A DNA stretch of 64,000 bases from NCBI GenBank assembly GCA_040754815.1, contig JBFMBX010000010.1:1-64000 (forward strand), read 5' to 3'. Every line of letters begins with the position of its first letter. Position 1 is the first letter of the stretch. A program made the position numbers and the translations under genes. Shown one piece after another: positions 39,751 through 48,572 of the stretch. The DNA is from Bellilinea sp040754815 (GTDB lineage Bacteria > Chloroflexota > Anaerolineae > Anaerolineales > Anaerolineaceae). The notes below the pieces were generated by a model, which searched no databases, was not told the origin of the DNA, and worked only from the letters and a program-made list of their open reading frames with translations.

Positions 39751-40883
39751 TTCGGACGCAGCAAGCCCACTTACCGGTTGTTGCTTTGAGCGATCCCGGC
39801 ATGCGCGGCAAGAACAACGAGGATCGTTTTGGGGTGGTGGCAATGCGCACCGGCGAAGCAAACGCTACGCCCGCCCTGCTGGCCGTGCTGGCCGACGGCA
39901 TTGGCGGACACCGCGCCGGTGAAGTGGCCGCCGAAATGGCCGTCAACCTGATTGCGGCATTTGTGCTGGAAAACGGAGACCGCCTTCCCCCGCAGGAACT
40001 GCTGGAAGAAGCCATTACCCGCGCCAGCCAGAGCATTTACGAGCAGGCCCAAACCAGCCGGGCGAAGAAAGGCATGGGCGCCACCTGCGCCTGTGTGTAT
40101 ATTCTCGGTCATCAATTATACACGGCCAGCGTGGGCGATTCGCGCATTTACCTGCTGCGGGGTGGCAGCATTCGGCAGTTGACCACCGACCACACCTGGA
40201 TTCAGGAGGCGCTGGAGCGCGGGCTGATCACCAGCGAGCAGGTCAACGGTCACCCCAACAGCCATGTCATCCGCCGTTTTCTCGGTTCACCCACCCCGCC
40301 GCAGGTGGACTTTCGGCTGCGGTTGAACGGGGAAGAAAGCGATGAGCAGGCCGCTGCGAACCAGGGACTGCACCTCAGGGACGGCGACCGCCTGCTGTTG
40401 TGTTCGGATGGGCTGACCGATCTGGTGAGCGATGAGGAAATTCTGGCGGCGGTGGAAAACCAGCCGGCGCAGGAAGCAGCCGCCGGCCTGATCGCGCTGG
40501 CCAACCAGCGCGGCGGGCATGATAACATTACACTGGTGCTGGTGGAAGTTCCGCCGGGCAGCCTGCCGCAGGCCGGGCCAAAACCGGCGCGGCGCTGGTG
40601 GGTGTGGGGCTGTGTGGCGCTGCTGATCGTGGCGCTGCTGGGCGGTCTGCTGGGCGGGGGGGCTTTATGGCTGCTCAACCGCGCTGAACCAACCCCAATG
40701 GCTGAGCCAACGCGCCCCGCCAGCGGCACCCTGCAAGCCGAAACGCTTTTACCTGCAGTGACCATACTGCCTTCGCCAACCCCACCGCTGATTTCCCTGA
40801 CGGATGAGGCGGGTACGCTGCCTGTTCCTCTTGTTGACAGCCCGACACCCACACCCTGGCCGACCTATACCCTGCAGCCGTAA
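39747..40883 (+). CDS. PP2C-type serine/threonine phosphatase with C-terminal membrane anchor
   Basis: 378 residues. The PP2C domain spans about 10-265 with metal-binding NNEDRFG, LADGIGGHRAGEVAAEMA, SVGDSRIYLLRGGSIRQLTTDH, LCSDGLTDLVSDEEI and HDNITLVLVEV. A membrane helix at about 290-312 and a Pro/Thr-rich outer tail follow. It removes phosphate from Ser/Thr at the inner membrane face, the natural counterpart of the FHA protein encoded just upstream. The cognate Ser/Thr kinase is not in this window. Confidence 0.93.
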   Translation: MIRTQQAHLPVVALSDPGMRGKNNEDRFGVVAMRTGEANATPALLAVLADGIGGHRAGEVAAEMAVNLIAAFVLENGDRLPPQELLEEAITRASQSIYEQAQTSRAKKGMGATCACVYILGHQLYTASVGDSRIYLLRGGSIRQLTTDHTWIQEALERGLITSEQVNGHPNSHVIRRFLGSPTPPQVDFRLRLNGEESDEQAAANQGLHLRDGDRLLLCSDGLTDLVSDEEILAAVENQPAQEAAAGLIALANQRGGHDNITLVLVEVPPGSLPQAGPKPARRWWVWGCVALLIVALLGGLLGGGALWLLNRAEPTPMAEPTRPASGTLQAETLLPAVTILPSPTPPLISLTDEAGTLPVPLVDSPTPTPWPTYTLQP

Positions 40884-40899
40884 GGAGGTAATTGAAGAT

Positions 40900-41514
40900 A
40901 TGTGGAAATCTTTGAAAACCCTGCCTCCCAATTATGTGGAACGCGCTCGTTTTTCCCTGCAATCCCGCGGGACGCTGCTCATCATGAACCTGATTGGTCT
41001 TGGGCTGGTGCTGGTTTCGGTGTGGCTGTTTACTGCACTGGCATTGTACCTGCGCCCCGAAGCGGAGGAGATTCTGTTCGTTGTCTCACTGGAAGGGGCT
41101 GGGGCTTTGCTCAGTCTGCTCGGTTTACTGCTCATCATTGCCGTGACTCTGGTGCTGCACGAAGCCGTGCATGGTTTGGGATTCTGGCTGCTGGCGGGTG
41201 CCAAACCCCACTTTGCCTTCCGGGGGACATATGCTTATGCGGCAGCGCCGGGCTGGTATATTCCCAAAGAAATTTACTTTTGGATTGGAATTGCTCCGCT
41301 GGTGGTGATCAGCCTGCTGGCGGCGGGGTTGATTGCCGTTGTGCCGGTGGGTGCGCTGAATGCCGTCATTCTGGCGGGGGTGATCAATTTTTCCGGTGCG
41401 GTGGGGGATTTGTGGGTGGCTTTGATGCTGCTGCGCGCTCCAAAGGGTTCGCTGGCGCTGGATCAGGGCGATGAGATGATCCTATACGCGCCTGCCCCTT
41501 CCATTGCCGGTTGA
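40900..41514 (+). CDS. DUF3267-like membrane zinc metalloprotease
   Basis: 204 residues with four or five membrane helices. The HExxH motif lies in VLHEAVHGLGFWLLAGAKP, as in DUF3267/M50-like putative proteases. AAGGAGGT, a perfect SD, lies 10 nt before ATG 40900, which therefore beats the upstream in-frame ATG inside the PP2C gene. Third gene of the FHA-PP2C operon. Its last 131 nt overlap the convergent EamA gene. Confidence 0.8.
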   Translation: MWKSLKTLPPNYVERARFSLQSRGTLLIMNLIGLGLVLVSVWLFTALALYLRPEAEEILFVVSLEGAGALLSLLGLLLIIAVTLVLHEAVHGLGFWLLAGAKPHFAFRGTYAYAAAPGWYIPKEIYFWIGIAPLVVISLLAAGLIAVVPVGALNAVILAGVINFSGAVGDLWVALMLLRAPKGSLALDQGDEMILYAPAPSIAG

Positions 41515-42400
41515 CCAGCCACACCCCCAGCAGAATGATGGCTCCGCCGAGCAGGGTTGCGGCGGTGAGGGCTTCATCCAGCAGGAGACCAGCCACTGCA
41601 ACGGTAACCAGCGGTTCGAGATAGAGGAATGCCCCTACCTGCGCTGAGGGCATGGCCTGCAAGGCATCGTACCAGAAGATGTAGGCCAGGCCGGAGCAGG
41701 CTATCCCTAAAAACAATACGGCGGCCCAACCCCCGGCCGTGAGGCGGGGCAGGTCGTTCAGCGCCGGGCCGTTGAGGAAAAACAGGGAGGAGAAAAGCCA
41801 GCCGAAAGCCATGACGAAGAACATCATCAGGGCGGCCGGGTAGCGGCGCAGTCCATCCCGCGAGAGGGTGGAAAAAATTGCCCAATTCGGCGCGCTGATC
41901 AGAATCAGGCGGTCGCCGGGTGTGCCGAATTGCCCCAGCGAGAGCGACTGCCAGTCACCGCGGGAAACCACCAGCAGCACACCGGCAGCCGCCAGCAGAA
42001 TGCCGGCTATCCGCCCCATGCCGAGCGATTCACGCAGGAACAACCAGCCCAACAGCGCCATGAACACCGGCGTGCTGGCTACAATCCACGCGGTGGTGGT
42101 GGCCTGGGCGGTGATCAGCCCGGTGGATTGCAGCCACTGGTGAAAAGTGATGCCCAGCGCGCCCAGCAGGGCAAAGTAGGCCAGATCGCGGATGCTGACG
42201 GGGCGGAAGGCGCGCCGCAGGGCAACGGCAGCCCCCAGAATCAGCACGCCGATGCCGAAGCGAATCCAGACGATGGTGACGGGGGAGATATCGCGCAGGG
42301 CGATTTTGGTGGCGATGAACGAGCCGCCCCACACGGCCACCGCAAACAGAACTTTGAGAATGACGACCCAGCGTTGAGCCTGCGGTGATGAGGAGGTCAT
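41384..42400 (-). CDS. EamA/DMT-family transporter
   Basis: 338 residues. Ten membrane helices form two EamA repeats (AVWGGSFIATKIALRDISPVTIVWIRF; LGIACSGLAYIFWYDALQ...YLEPLVTVAVAGLLLDE). DMT members export metabolites, amino acids or drugs. The C-terminal 40 residues are polar and Pro-rich and lie on the DNA that overlaps the 3' end of the DUF3267 gene, so this tail may be a recent extension. The start overlaps the ArsR-type regulator stop by 4 nt (ATGA). Confidence 0.9.
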   Translation of the reverse strand: MTSSSPQAQRWVVILKVLFAVAVWGGSFIATKIALRDISPVTIVWIRFGIGVLILGAAVALRRAFRPVSIRDLAYFALLGALGITFHQWLQSTGLITAQATTTAWIVASTPVFMALLGWLFLRESLGMGRIAGILLAAAGVLLVVSRGDWQSLSLGQFGTPGDRLILISAPNWAIFSTLSRDGLRRYPAALMMFFVMAFGWLFSSLFFLNGPALNDLPRLTAGGWAAVLFLGIACSGLAYIFWYDALQAMPSAQVGAFLYLEPLVTVAVAGLLLDEALTAATLLGGAIILLGVWLVNRQWKGQARIGSSHRPDPAPANPLERAAASKPPTNPPPHRKN

Positions 42401-42981
42401 CCGGCGGCCTCTTCCGTCAGCCAGTATTCCCGGCCGTTGCTTTCCCGCGCCATGAGGTGCGATTCGATCAGCCCGCGGCGCAGAGAAGCCGTATCGGCAT
42501 GGTAGCGGGAAAGGATTTCGTTGACTTCCTTTTCGGTATAACGCCGGCCGGGCTGAAAAGCCTGCGCCACATAACGCAACAGGATCTGAAATTTCTTTTC
42601 CTGAGCCGGCAGGGCTTTGATGCGTCCATCGGAGTCGGTGAAATTCTGGATGATTTTGCGCTCGTAGGCGTCACTTTCCACATCCTCCGAAAGGCGCGGC
42701 AGGTTTTCACTTTTCAGCAAGCGGTGTGCCATTTCTTCCAGTGTATCGGTTTTGAGGGAGTAGAAATAATAATGACCTTCGGTGCGCGCTTCTACCAGCC
42801 CGGCCTGAGCAAGTTTGGCGAGGTGGTGAGACACGGTTGAAGGGCTGACCTTGAGCAGAGCGGCCAATTGTTCAACGGTGTGGGCTTCCTGCGCCAGCAA
42901 GCCGATGATCTTCAAGCGCTGAGCATCGGCCAGCGCTTTGAAGAAGGCAAGTAGTTCTTCAGTGAGAGATGAGTTGTCCAT
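42397..42981 (-). CDS. ArsR-type winged-helix regulator with DUF2087 domain
   Basis: 194 residues from ATG 42981 (AAAGGAA SD); the upstream extension is dismissed because it would cross AT-rich promoter-like DNA. An ArsR HTH occupies about 5-85 (FFKALADAQRLKIIGLLAQEAHTVEQLAALLKVSPSTVSHHLAKLAQAGLV). DUF2087 occupies about 110-190 (ALPAQEKKFQILLRYVAQAFQPGRRYTEKEVNEIL...RRGLIESHLMARESNGREYW). It probably controls the EamA transporter with which it is translationally coupled. No metal-binding Cys pair is seen in the HTH, so the signal is not a typical arsenite ligand. Confidence 0.9.
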   Translation of the reverse strand: MDNSSLTEELLAFFKALADAQRLKIIGLLAQEAHTVEQLAALLKVSPSTVSHHLAKLAQAGLVEARTEGHYYFYSLKTDTLEEMAHRLLKSENLPRLSEDVESDAYERKIIQNFTDSDGRIKALPAQEKKFQILLRYVAQAFQPGRRYTEKEVNEILSRYHADTASLRRGLIESHLMARESNGREYWLTEEAAG

Positions 42982-43126
42982 AGCAGTTCCTTTATTTTCG
43001 TAAAAACATTTTGATAAATATAGAAACGATTTTATGCCAATTTGATTTTTTGTCAAGGGGAAAAGGGACGGCAAATTCTCAAAAACCAGAGCCTGTTTTT
43101 TTTACCATCCGCAGGTAAAACGAAAA

Positions 43127-43444
43127 CTACTTCGCTTTTCGGCTGGCAATGGTCATGCCCGCAATGGTGAGCAGCAGCAGGATGGAGATGCCGAACAGGC
43201 CAAAGGATATTTTGTAGGCTATACCCTGCGGTAAAAGATCGCCAATGCCAAGGGTAAAAAAACTGGCTCCAATTGTTCCCGTACACCAGCGACTGATTTT
43301 TTCCATTTTTTGGGAAGCCTGTTTCAGGTTGGGGGTGACCAGCAATGCGCTGGCCGGTTTCAGGCCGAGCCACTGTTTCAGGCGGGTATCGAAGATGCCC
43401 ATCAAAATCATGGCCGTGCCGAGGATTAACCAGAGTGGGGACAT
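43127..43444 (-). CDS. Small membrane protein, unknown
   Basis: 105 residues, three predicted helices (LWLILGTAMILMGIFD, GASFFTLGIGDLL, LLLTIAGMTIASRK). A CTGGAGAA SD precedes the ATG. Last of four same-strand genes at 43.1-45.0 kb. No family recognised. Confidence 0.65.
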   Translation of the reverse strand: MSPLWLILGTAMILMGIFDTRLKQWLGLKPASALLVTPNLKQASQKMEKISRWCTGTIGASFFTLGIGDLLPQGIAYKISFGLFGISILLLLTIAGMTIASRKAK

Positions 43445-43499
43445 GGTAAATTCTCCAGTTGATATATGGGGTTAATCACGAGGAAATCTTTGTCAAAGG

Positions 43500-43928
43500 T
43501 CAGAAGCGTTTGGGGCGGCGGGAACGCAGCCAGCGGAGCGCCGCCCCAAGGATTGCGCCGGCAAGAGTATAAAACAACCACGAGAGCGGAGCAAGCGCCA
43601 CGGCCTGCGCGAGATCACCGGTCAGCAGATTGACCGGAAAGGCCAGAAAGCCGATCACCGGATAAACCGGCGCGGTACAGTACCACGGCCACGGGATGTG
43701 CGGATAGGTGATGTAGAAGGGCAGACAGTGCCACACCACGGCCAGCGCCACCGCCGAAGAGAATAAACCGGCCAGAAAGCCGATCACTGCGCCGCGTTTG
43801 GCAGCAGGAAAGAGAGACCTGAACTGGAATCCGCCTGATGCAGGTTTACGCGGCTGCCTGTTGTGGGATAAATCTGCCTCGGGTTGGATTGGATCTTTCA
43901 CCTTTTCCTTCTCCTGAAAAAGGATCAA
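43500..43928 (-). CDS. Membrane protein, unknown
   Basis: 142 residues. A polar N-terminus of about 45 residues, then three or four helices (AVIGFLAGLFSSAVALAVVW; VYPVIGFLAFPVNLLTGDLA). AGGAGAAGG lies upstream of the ATG. The Pro/aromatic loop PFYITYPHIPWPWYCTAP between helices is distinctive. No family recognised. Confidence 0.65.
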   Translation of the reverse strand: MILFQEKEKVKDPIQPEADLSHNRQPRKPASGGFQFRSLFPAAKRGAVIGFLAGLFSSAVALAVVWHCLPFYITYPHIPWPWYCTAPVYPVIGFLAFPVNLLTGDLAQAVALAPLSWLFYTLAGAILGAALRWLRSRRPKRF

Positions 43929-43977
43929 AAATGCAACAAAAAAGCAGGCGCGCCGAATCCAGCCCCGCAGGGCATTT

Positions 43978-44598
43978 TCAGTCCGCCAGCGGCGGCTGAA
44001 AGGCGTTTGGTTTCAAAAGCAAGATACCCTGCCAGACCCAGATGATGACCCCCAGGATGAGAACCACGCCTTCCAGTTCTGGAAACAGGTACACCAGCAG
44101 CGAGGGCACGCCGGCCAGTAAGTACAACATGCTCAACGGACGGGGCAGGATTTGGGAAGTCCAGCCTGATGAACCGAGCAGCAAGAACACCCAGCCCAGA
44201 AAGTGAAAACCAAACGCATTACCGGCGGAGACCAGCGTGCTCCAGACGGTCAGGATGAGGGCGGAGTTTTCCAGATTCAATTCGGGGTGGGTGAGATGAT
44301 AGTACCGATTGGAGGCCCGCATGAAGGCAACGGCAGCCATGCCGGCCGCTGCAAGGACGGCCATCAGCAGGGCAAGGTTCGTGCGCCGGAACGCGCTCCT
44401 GCCGAAGAGTTCGCGAAGAACATAGGTTACCACGATCAGACTGACGGAGATAACCGGCCCGTAAAGAAAATCGGCCAGGCTGTATGCGATCATCCCCCAG
44501 AGATTATCCAGATTACCGATCAGGTAAATCAGCGGTGCAACGATAAAGGATACCGCCAGTAAAAAGGATGCGCTCCCTGCCCATTTTTGGGTTGTCAT
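43978..44598 (-). CDS. DUF4386-like membrane protein
   Basis: 206 residues with six predicted membrane helices. The arrangement (helix, NLDNLWGMIAYSLADFLYGP, long FMRASNRYYHLTHPE loop, final PxLL helices) resembles DUF4386-type proteins, which are common in Chloroflexi and Actinobacteria but of unknown function. Located between DUF2200 and another membrane gene on the same strand. Confidence 0.65.
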   Translation of the reverse strand: MTTQKWAGSASFLLAVSFIVAPLIYLIGNLDNLWGMIAYSLADFLYGPVISVSLIVVTYVLRELFGRSAFRRTNLALLMAVLAAAGMAAVAFMRASNRYYHLTHPELNLENSALILTVWSTLVSAGNAFGFHFLGWVFLLLGSSGWTSQILPRPLSMLYLLAGVPSLLVYLFPELEGVVLILGVIIWVWQGILLLKPNAFQPPLAD

Positions 44599-44666
44599 GG
44601 GATAAATTCCTTTTCAAACGCTAAGCCAGAGGGGGGATGGGACACGGCGGGGGTTGAGGATTTGGG

Positions 44667-45029
44667 TTATTGAACGACCGGCTGCCGCAAGATTTTTTCC
44701 ATGGTTTTTCCTCTGGCCAGTTCGTCAATCAATTTATCCAGATAGCGGATTTTTTGCATCAGGGGGTCTTCGATTTCTTCCACCCGAATTCCACACACCA
44801 CGCCTTTGATGAGCGAGCTGTGCGGGTTGAAGGCGGGCGCTTGAGCGAAAAAAGTTTCTAAATTGACACCCTGCTGGATTTGCTGCTCCAGTCCCTGCCG
44901 GTCATAACCGGTCAGCCAGCAGATGATCTGCTCCACTTCTTCGCGGGTGCGGTTTTTGCGTTCGGCTTTTTGAACGTACAGTTCGTAGATATCGGCAAAT
45001 TTGAGGGCGAAAATCCGATGTTGGGGCAT
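44667..45029 (-). CDS. DUF2200 family protein
   Basis: 120 residues from ATG 45029 (AGAAAG upstream); a longer in-frame reading from 45059 lacks an SD. End-to-end agreement with DUF2200: HRIFALKFADIYELYVQKAE, EEVEQIICWLTGYD, VCGIRVEEIEDPLMQKIRYL, DKLIDELARGKTMEKILRQP. Function unknown; the family is small, soluble and widespread, and often found on mobile or accessory DNA. Confidence 0.88.
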   Translation of the reverse strand: MPQHRIFALKFADIYELYVQKAERKNRTREEVEQIICWLTGYDRQGLEQQIQQGVNLETFFAQAPAFNPHSSLIKGVVCGIRVEEIEDPLMQKIRYLDKLIDELARGKTMEKILRQPVVQ

Positions 45030-45168
45030 GTTCTTTCTCCAATCCTTCTCGCGGTACACCGTTACGGTTAATGGTCTCTCCTTTTACTTGCCGGAAGATT
45101 CACCAATTGTAGATGAAAACCATAAATGATTGTAACATGTTTGGGCGGTGGAAAGACCCCCTCAAATG

Positions 45169-45249
45169 AAAAAACACCCGCCCTGCAGGCTTTTCCGCCG
45201 GCAATCCTGTGAAAGCCGAAGCCGAGTGCGCAGGCGGGTGCATCTTTTT
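45169..45249. terminator. Long bidirectional terminator hairpin
   Basis: Outer stem CACCCGCCCTGC (45175-45186) with GCAGGCGGGTG (45230-45240), one bulged base. TTTTTT follows on the minus strand and TTTTT on the plus strand. It ends the DinB-like gene transcript; the 216-nt gap around it has no gene. Confidence 0.75.
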
Positions 45250-45275
45250 ATTATTAGACCGGGAATAATGTTTTA

Positions 45276-45701
45276 CTACACTGTGTAGCGTTTGTTCCAG
45301 CTGGCTGGAAAGGTGAGTTCATTTCCGTAAACAAAGCGAATGAGCTGCCCATGGTGCTGGATTTCGTGTTCCAGAAGATCGAAGGCAAAATCAATCTGCA
45401 CGTCCGTCAATTCGGTAAAGTCTATCTCATTCAACTGGTGATGGGTTGTATTGAGAGCCTCAAGCACAGCTTGCCTGACACGGGGGGTAGTTAAACTGCA
45501 TGAAAACCCTTTCCAGCCGCTTGCCTTGATTGCTTGGATATAACTTTCGCGAGCCCCAATGATGCACCACATTTGATCTGCAATTCGATTGGATGGCAGG
45601 TTCGGTAAATCCAGGGCGAGGGATGTCTCATCGAGGTGTGCAACGAGGTCGTGGGTTAACCGAAACGCCCGATCTAACTTGTCTTTGAGTATATGGTTCA
45701 T
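45276..45701 (-). CDS. DinB-like putative metalloenzyme
   Basis: 141 residues, four-helix-bundle pattern. The C-terminal block FDLLEHEIQHHGQLIRFVYG carries the HxxxH-type ligands (EHEIQHHGQ) typical of DinB/DUF664 proteins; a first His may be in HDLVAHLDET. DinB-superfamily members are thiol-S-transferases, hydrolases or uncharacterised. AAGGAAA precedes the ATG. It lies directly downstream of an attC-like site, so it may be a cassette gene or the first chromosomal gene beyond the array; no attC follows it. Confidence 0.8.
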   Translation of the reverse strand: MNHILKDKLDRAFRLTHDLVAHLDETSLALDLPNLPSNRIADQMWCIIGARESYIQAIKASGWKGFSCSLTTPRVRQAVLEALNTTHHQLNEIDFTELTDVQIDFAFDLLEHEIQHHGQLIRFVYGNELTFPASWNKRYTV

Positions 45702-45756
45702 GCTGGTTTCCTTAACTCCGCCGTCGTTTTCCGCAGCCCGCCGGAGTTACGGGCTC

Positions 45757-45820
45757 ATTAAAGCATTTCAGCCGCCCCGCAGCTCAGCGGAGCGGCGTCG
45801 GGTGGAAGCGGTTGTTGGGC
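45757..45820 (-). repeat. attC-like recombination site (C), after the R-M genes
   Basis: Minus strand: GCCCAAC (RYYYAAC) 13 nt after the methyltransferase stop, then CGCTTCCACCCGACGCCGCT, CCGCTGAGCTGCGG and a degenerate right core CTTTAAT. It shares the central GACGCCGCTCCGCTG block with site B. About 64 bp. Confidence 0.6.
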
Positions 45821-45833
45821 GGCGTTCGAGTCA

Positions 45834-47462
45834 TCATTTGAGCAACAACTTAGAAAACATCCTATTTAGCGATTCGAGTAGTGTTATATCGGGGCGATTC
45901 TTTATAACTCCCAGACGATAGCGGTTATAAATTTCCAATACTTCTTGGGAAGTATCTTGTGGAATGGCTTGTAAATCTATCACTTTGGCATTATTCAAGT
46001 CGTTAGGCTCAAACTTCTCTAATCCATCGCCATATTCGCGGCGGTTATCATTGAAGATTTCCCGTGCAACGTCTGTCATTAAATAAGCCATTAAAATGTC
46101 TATCTTTTCCATTGCAAACATATCTAGATAAAAGCAGTGGAAACATGTTAGATTTCTGACATTGGCTTCGTTTCTGACAAACCTTAAACCGTTGCGGTTG
46201 AATACGGTTACAAGAATCGGTGCGGGTGGGCGATTCTCTATGGCATACCAGGGTGTTCTATGACTGGTAAGATACTTTTTATGCACGCCGAGTTTTTCTC
46301 CCAATTGAATGTATCGGCGAATTGCTGGACTTGTAACGTCAGTGATATTGAGGAGATAGATGTTTTTCCAGCTCGCTCTTAATTTCTCAAAGTCTTCCTG
46401 CGTGAAGAAATAGGAACTAGCTTGATTGGCCTTCGTAAGACAAGGTAACAAATATCTGTCTTCGATTTCAAACTCTCGTTTCTTCTGTTCGCTGAATGTA
46501 AAGTAGTCATTATCACCAGTGGCTATTCCCCTGACGACTTTTCCGTATGTCAAAAGCGGTACTAGATTCTTATACTTACTGCCGTTTTGTTTTTGATAGT
46601 ACGCTCGCCATTTGATACTCTCGTCCAAATCTTCGTATAACACTGCTTTTCCACTTGTTTTGATGTTCGGATAAAGAGGGAATTGACTTTCGAGGTATGC
46701 TAAATCGTCAAGTGATTTGACCGCAATAAATTCGATGGTCTTTATATCAGCAGAGTTATCAAAGAGCAGGATACAGGATGTGGTGATAACATTGTCAAAT
46801 AAGTTTTCGGTGAAGTCGAAAACGATAACGTATTTCAGGCTCTTATATTTGATTAAATTACGCTTGATGAATACACCATAATCTGCGTTTAGGAACTCTG
46901 ATGGCAGAATATAGGCAGCTCTGCCATTCTCCGAAAGTTGGTTAACTGATTTGAGCAAGAACAGAGTGTGCAAGTTTGTTAGCCCACTCAACGACAAACC
47001 GAGTCGACTTTGAAATTCTGCTAGTATTTCATTGCGGTTCTTGTAGTTCTGGAATCTTTGATATGGGGGATTACAAATTATCCCGTCATATCTATTATTC
47101 CAATCGTTGAACATATAATCACGGTTGATAAGCCTGATCTCATAATCTTTGTAATCCTGAAATAAGGCTCTTGCTTTCTTCAAAACTTGAGGATCAATAT
47201 CATAACCTATTAATTGATACGAATTTGAAGCGGCTTCTTTGAGGATTGCTCGAAAAAATATGCCCAACCCCACAGCAGGGTCGAGGATGGTCCTACACTG
47301 TGGGTTGCTGATAACCCATTTCGCCATAAAGTGGGCAATCGAGAAGGGTGTGAAGAATTGCCCAAATTTCTTTACATGCTCACTACTGGCATTTGACGCA
47401 TATTCTCTTTCAGGTGCATCAGAGAAAAAGACGTCGTTTTGAGTCTGTGCGATGACTGACAT
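45834..47462 (-). CDS. Type II DNA adenine-N6 methyltransferase
   Basis: 542 residues, gamma-class order: motif X/I at ILDPAVGLGIFFRAIL (SAM-binding FxGxG-like PAVGLG), motif IV NPPYQRF (NPPY catalytic loop), target-recognition region in the C-terminal half. Length and style match M.AccI/M.HincII-type partners. It protects the host site against the nuclease encoded 4 nt upstream. Visibly more AT-rich than flanking genes, pointing to recent acquisition. It sits between attC-like sites E and C, i.e. as cassette cargo. Confidence 0.9.
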   Translation of the reverse strand: MSVIAQTQNDVFFSDAPEREYASNASSEHVKKFGQFFTPFSIAHFMAKWVISNPQCRTILDPAVGLGIFFRAILKEAASNSYQLIGYDIDPQVLKKARALFQDYKDYEIRLINRDYMFNDWNNRYDGIICNPPYQRFQNYKNRNEILAEFQSRLGLSLSGLTNLHTLFLLKSVNQLSENGRAAYILPSEFLNADYGVFIKRNLIKYKSLKYVIVFDFTENLFDNVITTSCILLFDNSADIKTIEFIAVKSLDDLAYLESQFPLYPNIKTSGKAVLYEDLDESIKWRAYYQKQNGSKYKNLVPLLTYGKVVRGIATGDNDYFTFSEQKKREFEIEDRYLLPCLTKANQASSYFFTQEDFEKLRASWKNIYLLNITDVTSPAIRRYIQLGEKLGVHKKYLTSHRTPWYAIENRPPAPILVTVFNRNGLRFVRNEANVRNLTCFHCFYLDMFAMEKIDILMAYLMTDVAREIFNDNRREYGDGLEKFEPNDLNNAKVIDLQAIPQDTSQEVLEIYNRYRLGVIKNRPDITLLESLNRMFSKLLLK

Positions 47463-47466
47463 TACT

Positions 47467-48360
47467 TTACTCTCTACGCGGCAAGTTCAGGAGACGAAAC
47501 AAGTTTTCAGTGTTCAGATACGCTTCCCCGCCTTCAAACTTCACGTAGAATAGTAGGCGTCCCCTGTTAAGTTCTCGAAAATCGCTTTGGTGGCTTGGCA
47601 TGTCCACCTTTGACGCGATTTCAATGCCTTCCTTCACGTTTATCTTGATAGTGGTCTTTTGTTGATTCTTCTCATCCTTCTCAATAAAATACTTTGTGTT
47701 GCGATTGGCAGGGTCAGCAATCAATTCAAGGATGTTCTCGAATGAGATACCATAAACCTTATCGAAGAAGACTTGGAAATAAAAGTGCGGAACGTTGAAT
47801 GTCTGTATCCATTTGTATACTATTATAATGTCTTCGACTTTTGGCGTGAAACTCAAAAATTCCCTTTGTGTTGTCTTTTTGGCAGAAGTGGCTTTCTGTT
47901 GAAGATGCAAGTCATATTTCTCAACAAGAAATGAACTGGAGCGAATCTCTAATCCCGCAATCGCATTGGGGACAATTGCCATCTGCTCATCTTCGGGGAG
48001 GTTGCTTATGTTGAAGTTCCAATCTGGCTTATAGTCCTGTACCTTGAAAACCAGAATATCTGGACGTTTGCCAATACGGTCTAACTCATCTTGATAGGAC
48101 TCGTAGAACTCTTTGAAGCCTGCTTCGCCAGCAACAAGCCTGTCAGACCTCCCATACTGAACGGCTACAAAGTGCTTGTTAACTTTGTTGATAGCATTGA
48201 ATACAAGTCCCTCTGCCCAATCACCTTGCTCGCGATTCGTAAGAAATTCTGAAAAAGCTTGTGTTGGTGGTTTACTACGCTTCCGTTGTTGATTGAAGTC
48301 AGAAACAATGTCCTTTGGAACTTTCAATGAGAGTTCGCGAATCCTGTCCTTGTAACTCAT
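47467..48360 (-). CDS. Type II restriction endonuclease (AccI-like, tentative)
   Basis: 297 residues, soluble. The segment RPDILVFKVQDYKPDWN, followed by IAGLEIRSSSFLVEKY, gives a D...E-x-R/K type core of a PD-(D/E)XK nuclease, in the style I recall for AccI-family enzymes; the exact specificity is not readable. GDWAEGLVFNAIN near residue 45 looks like the upstream Glu helix of such nucleases. Gene order nuclease-then-methylase with a 4-nt gap and shared AT-richness supports an R-M pair. Confidence 0.72.
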   Translation of the reverse strand: MSYKDRIRELSLKVPKDIVSDFNQQRKRSKPPTQAFSEFLTNREQGDWAEGLVFNAINKVNKHFVAVQYGRSDRLVAGEAGFKEFYESYQDELDRIGKRPDILVFKVQDYKPDWNFNISNLPEDEQMAIVPNAIAGLEIRSSSFLVEKYDLHLQQKATSAKKTTQREFLSFTPKVEDIIIVYKWIQTFNVPHFYFQVFFDKVYGISFENILELIADPANRNTKYFIEKDEKNQQKTTIKINVKEGIEIASKVDMPSHQSDFRELNRGRLLFYVKFEGGEAYLNTENLFRLLNLPRRE

Positions 48361-48455
48361 GTGACGTTGCTTTCCTTATCTTTGGAGTAGATGACGAAAT
48401 AATTATAAGTGTTGCAAGTCAAAAATGAAATGCATTGTTGGTGCAAGAAGAAGCA

Positions 48456-48572
48456 GCCCAACGGTTTGCGTTAGCTGCTGGTGGGCAGGACCAGAGCAGA
48501 AAAAGCCCGGAGCCAGAAAAATACCTGTAAGTCGCGCAGAATCTCGCCAATCGGTTGCACGCTTTGTTAACC
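48456..48572 (-). repeat. attC-like site (E), degenerate
   Basis: Minus strand: GGTTAAC (6 of 7 to RYYYAAC) then AAAGCGTGCAACCG, a 70-nt centre, CTAACGCAAACC and a full right core GTTGGGC. 117 bp, within attC size range. The R-M genes begin 96 nt further on. Confidence 0.45.
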
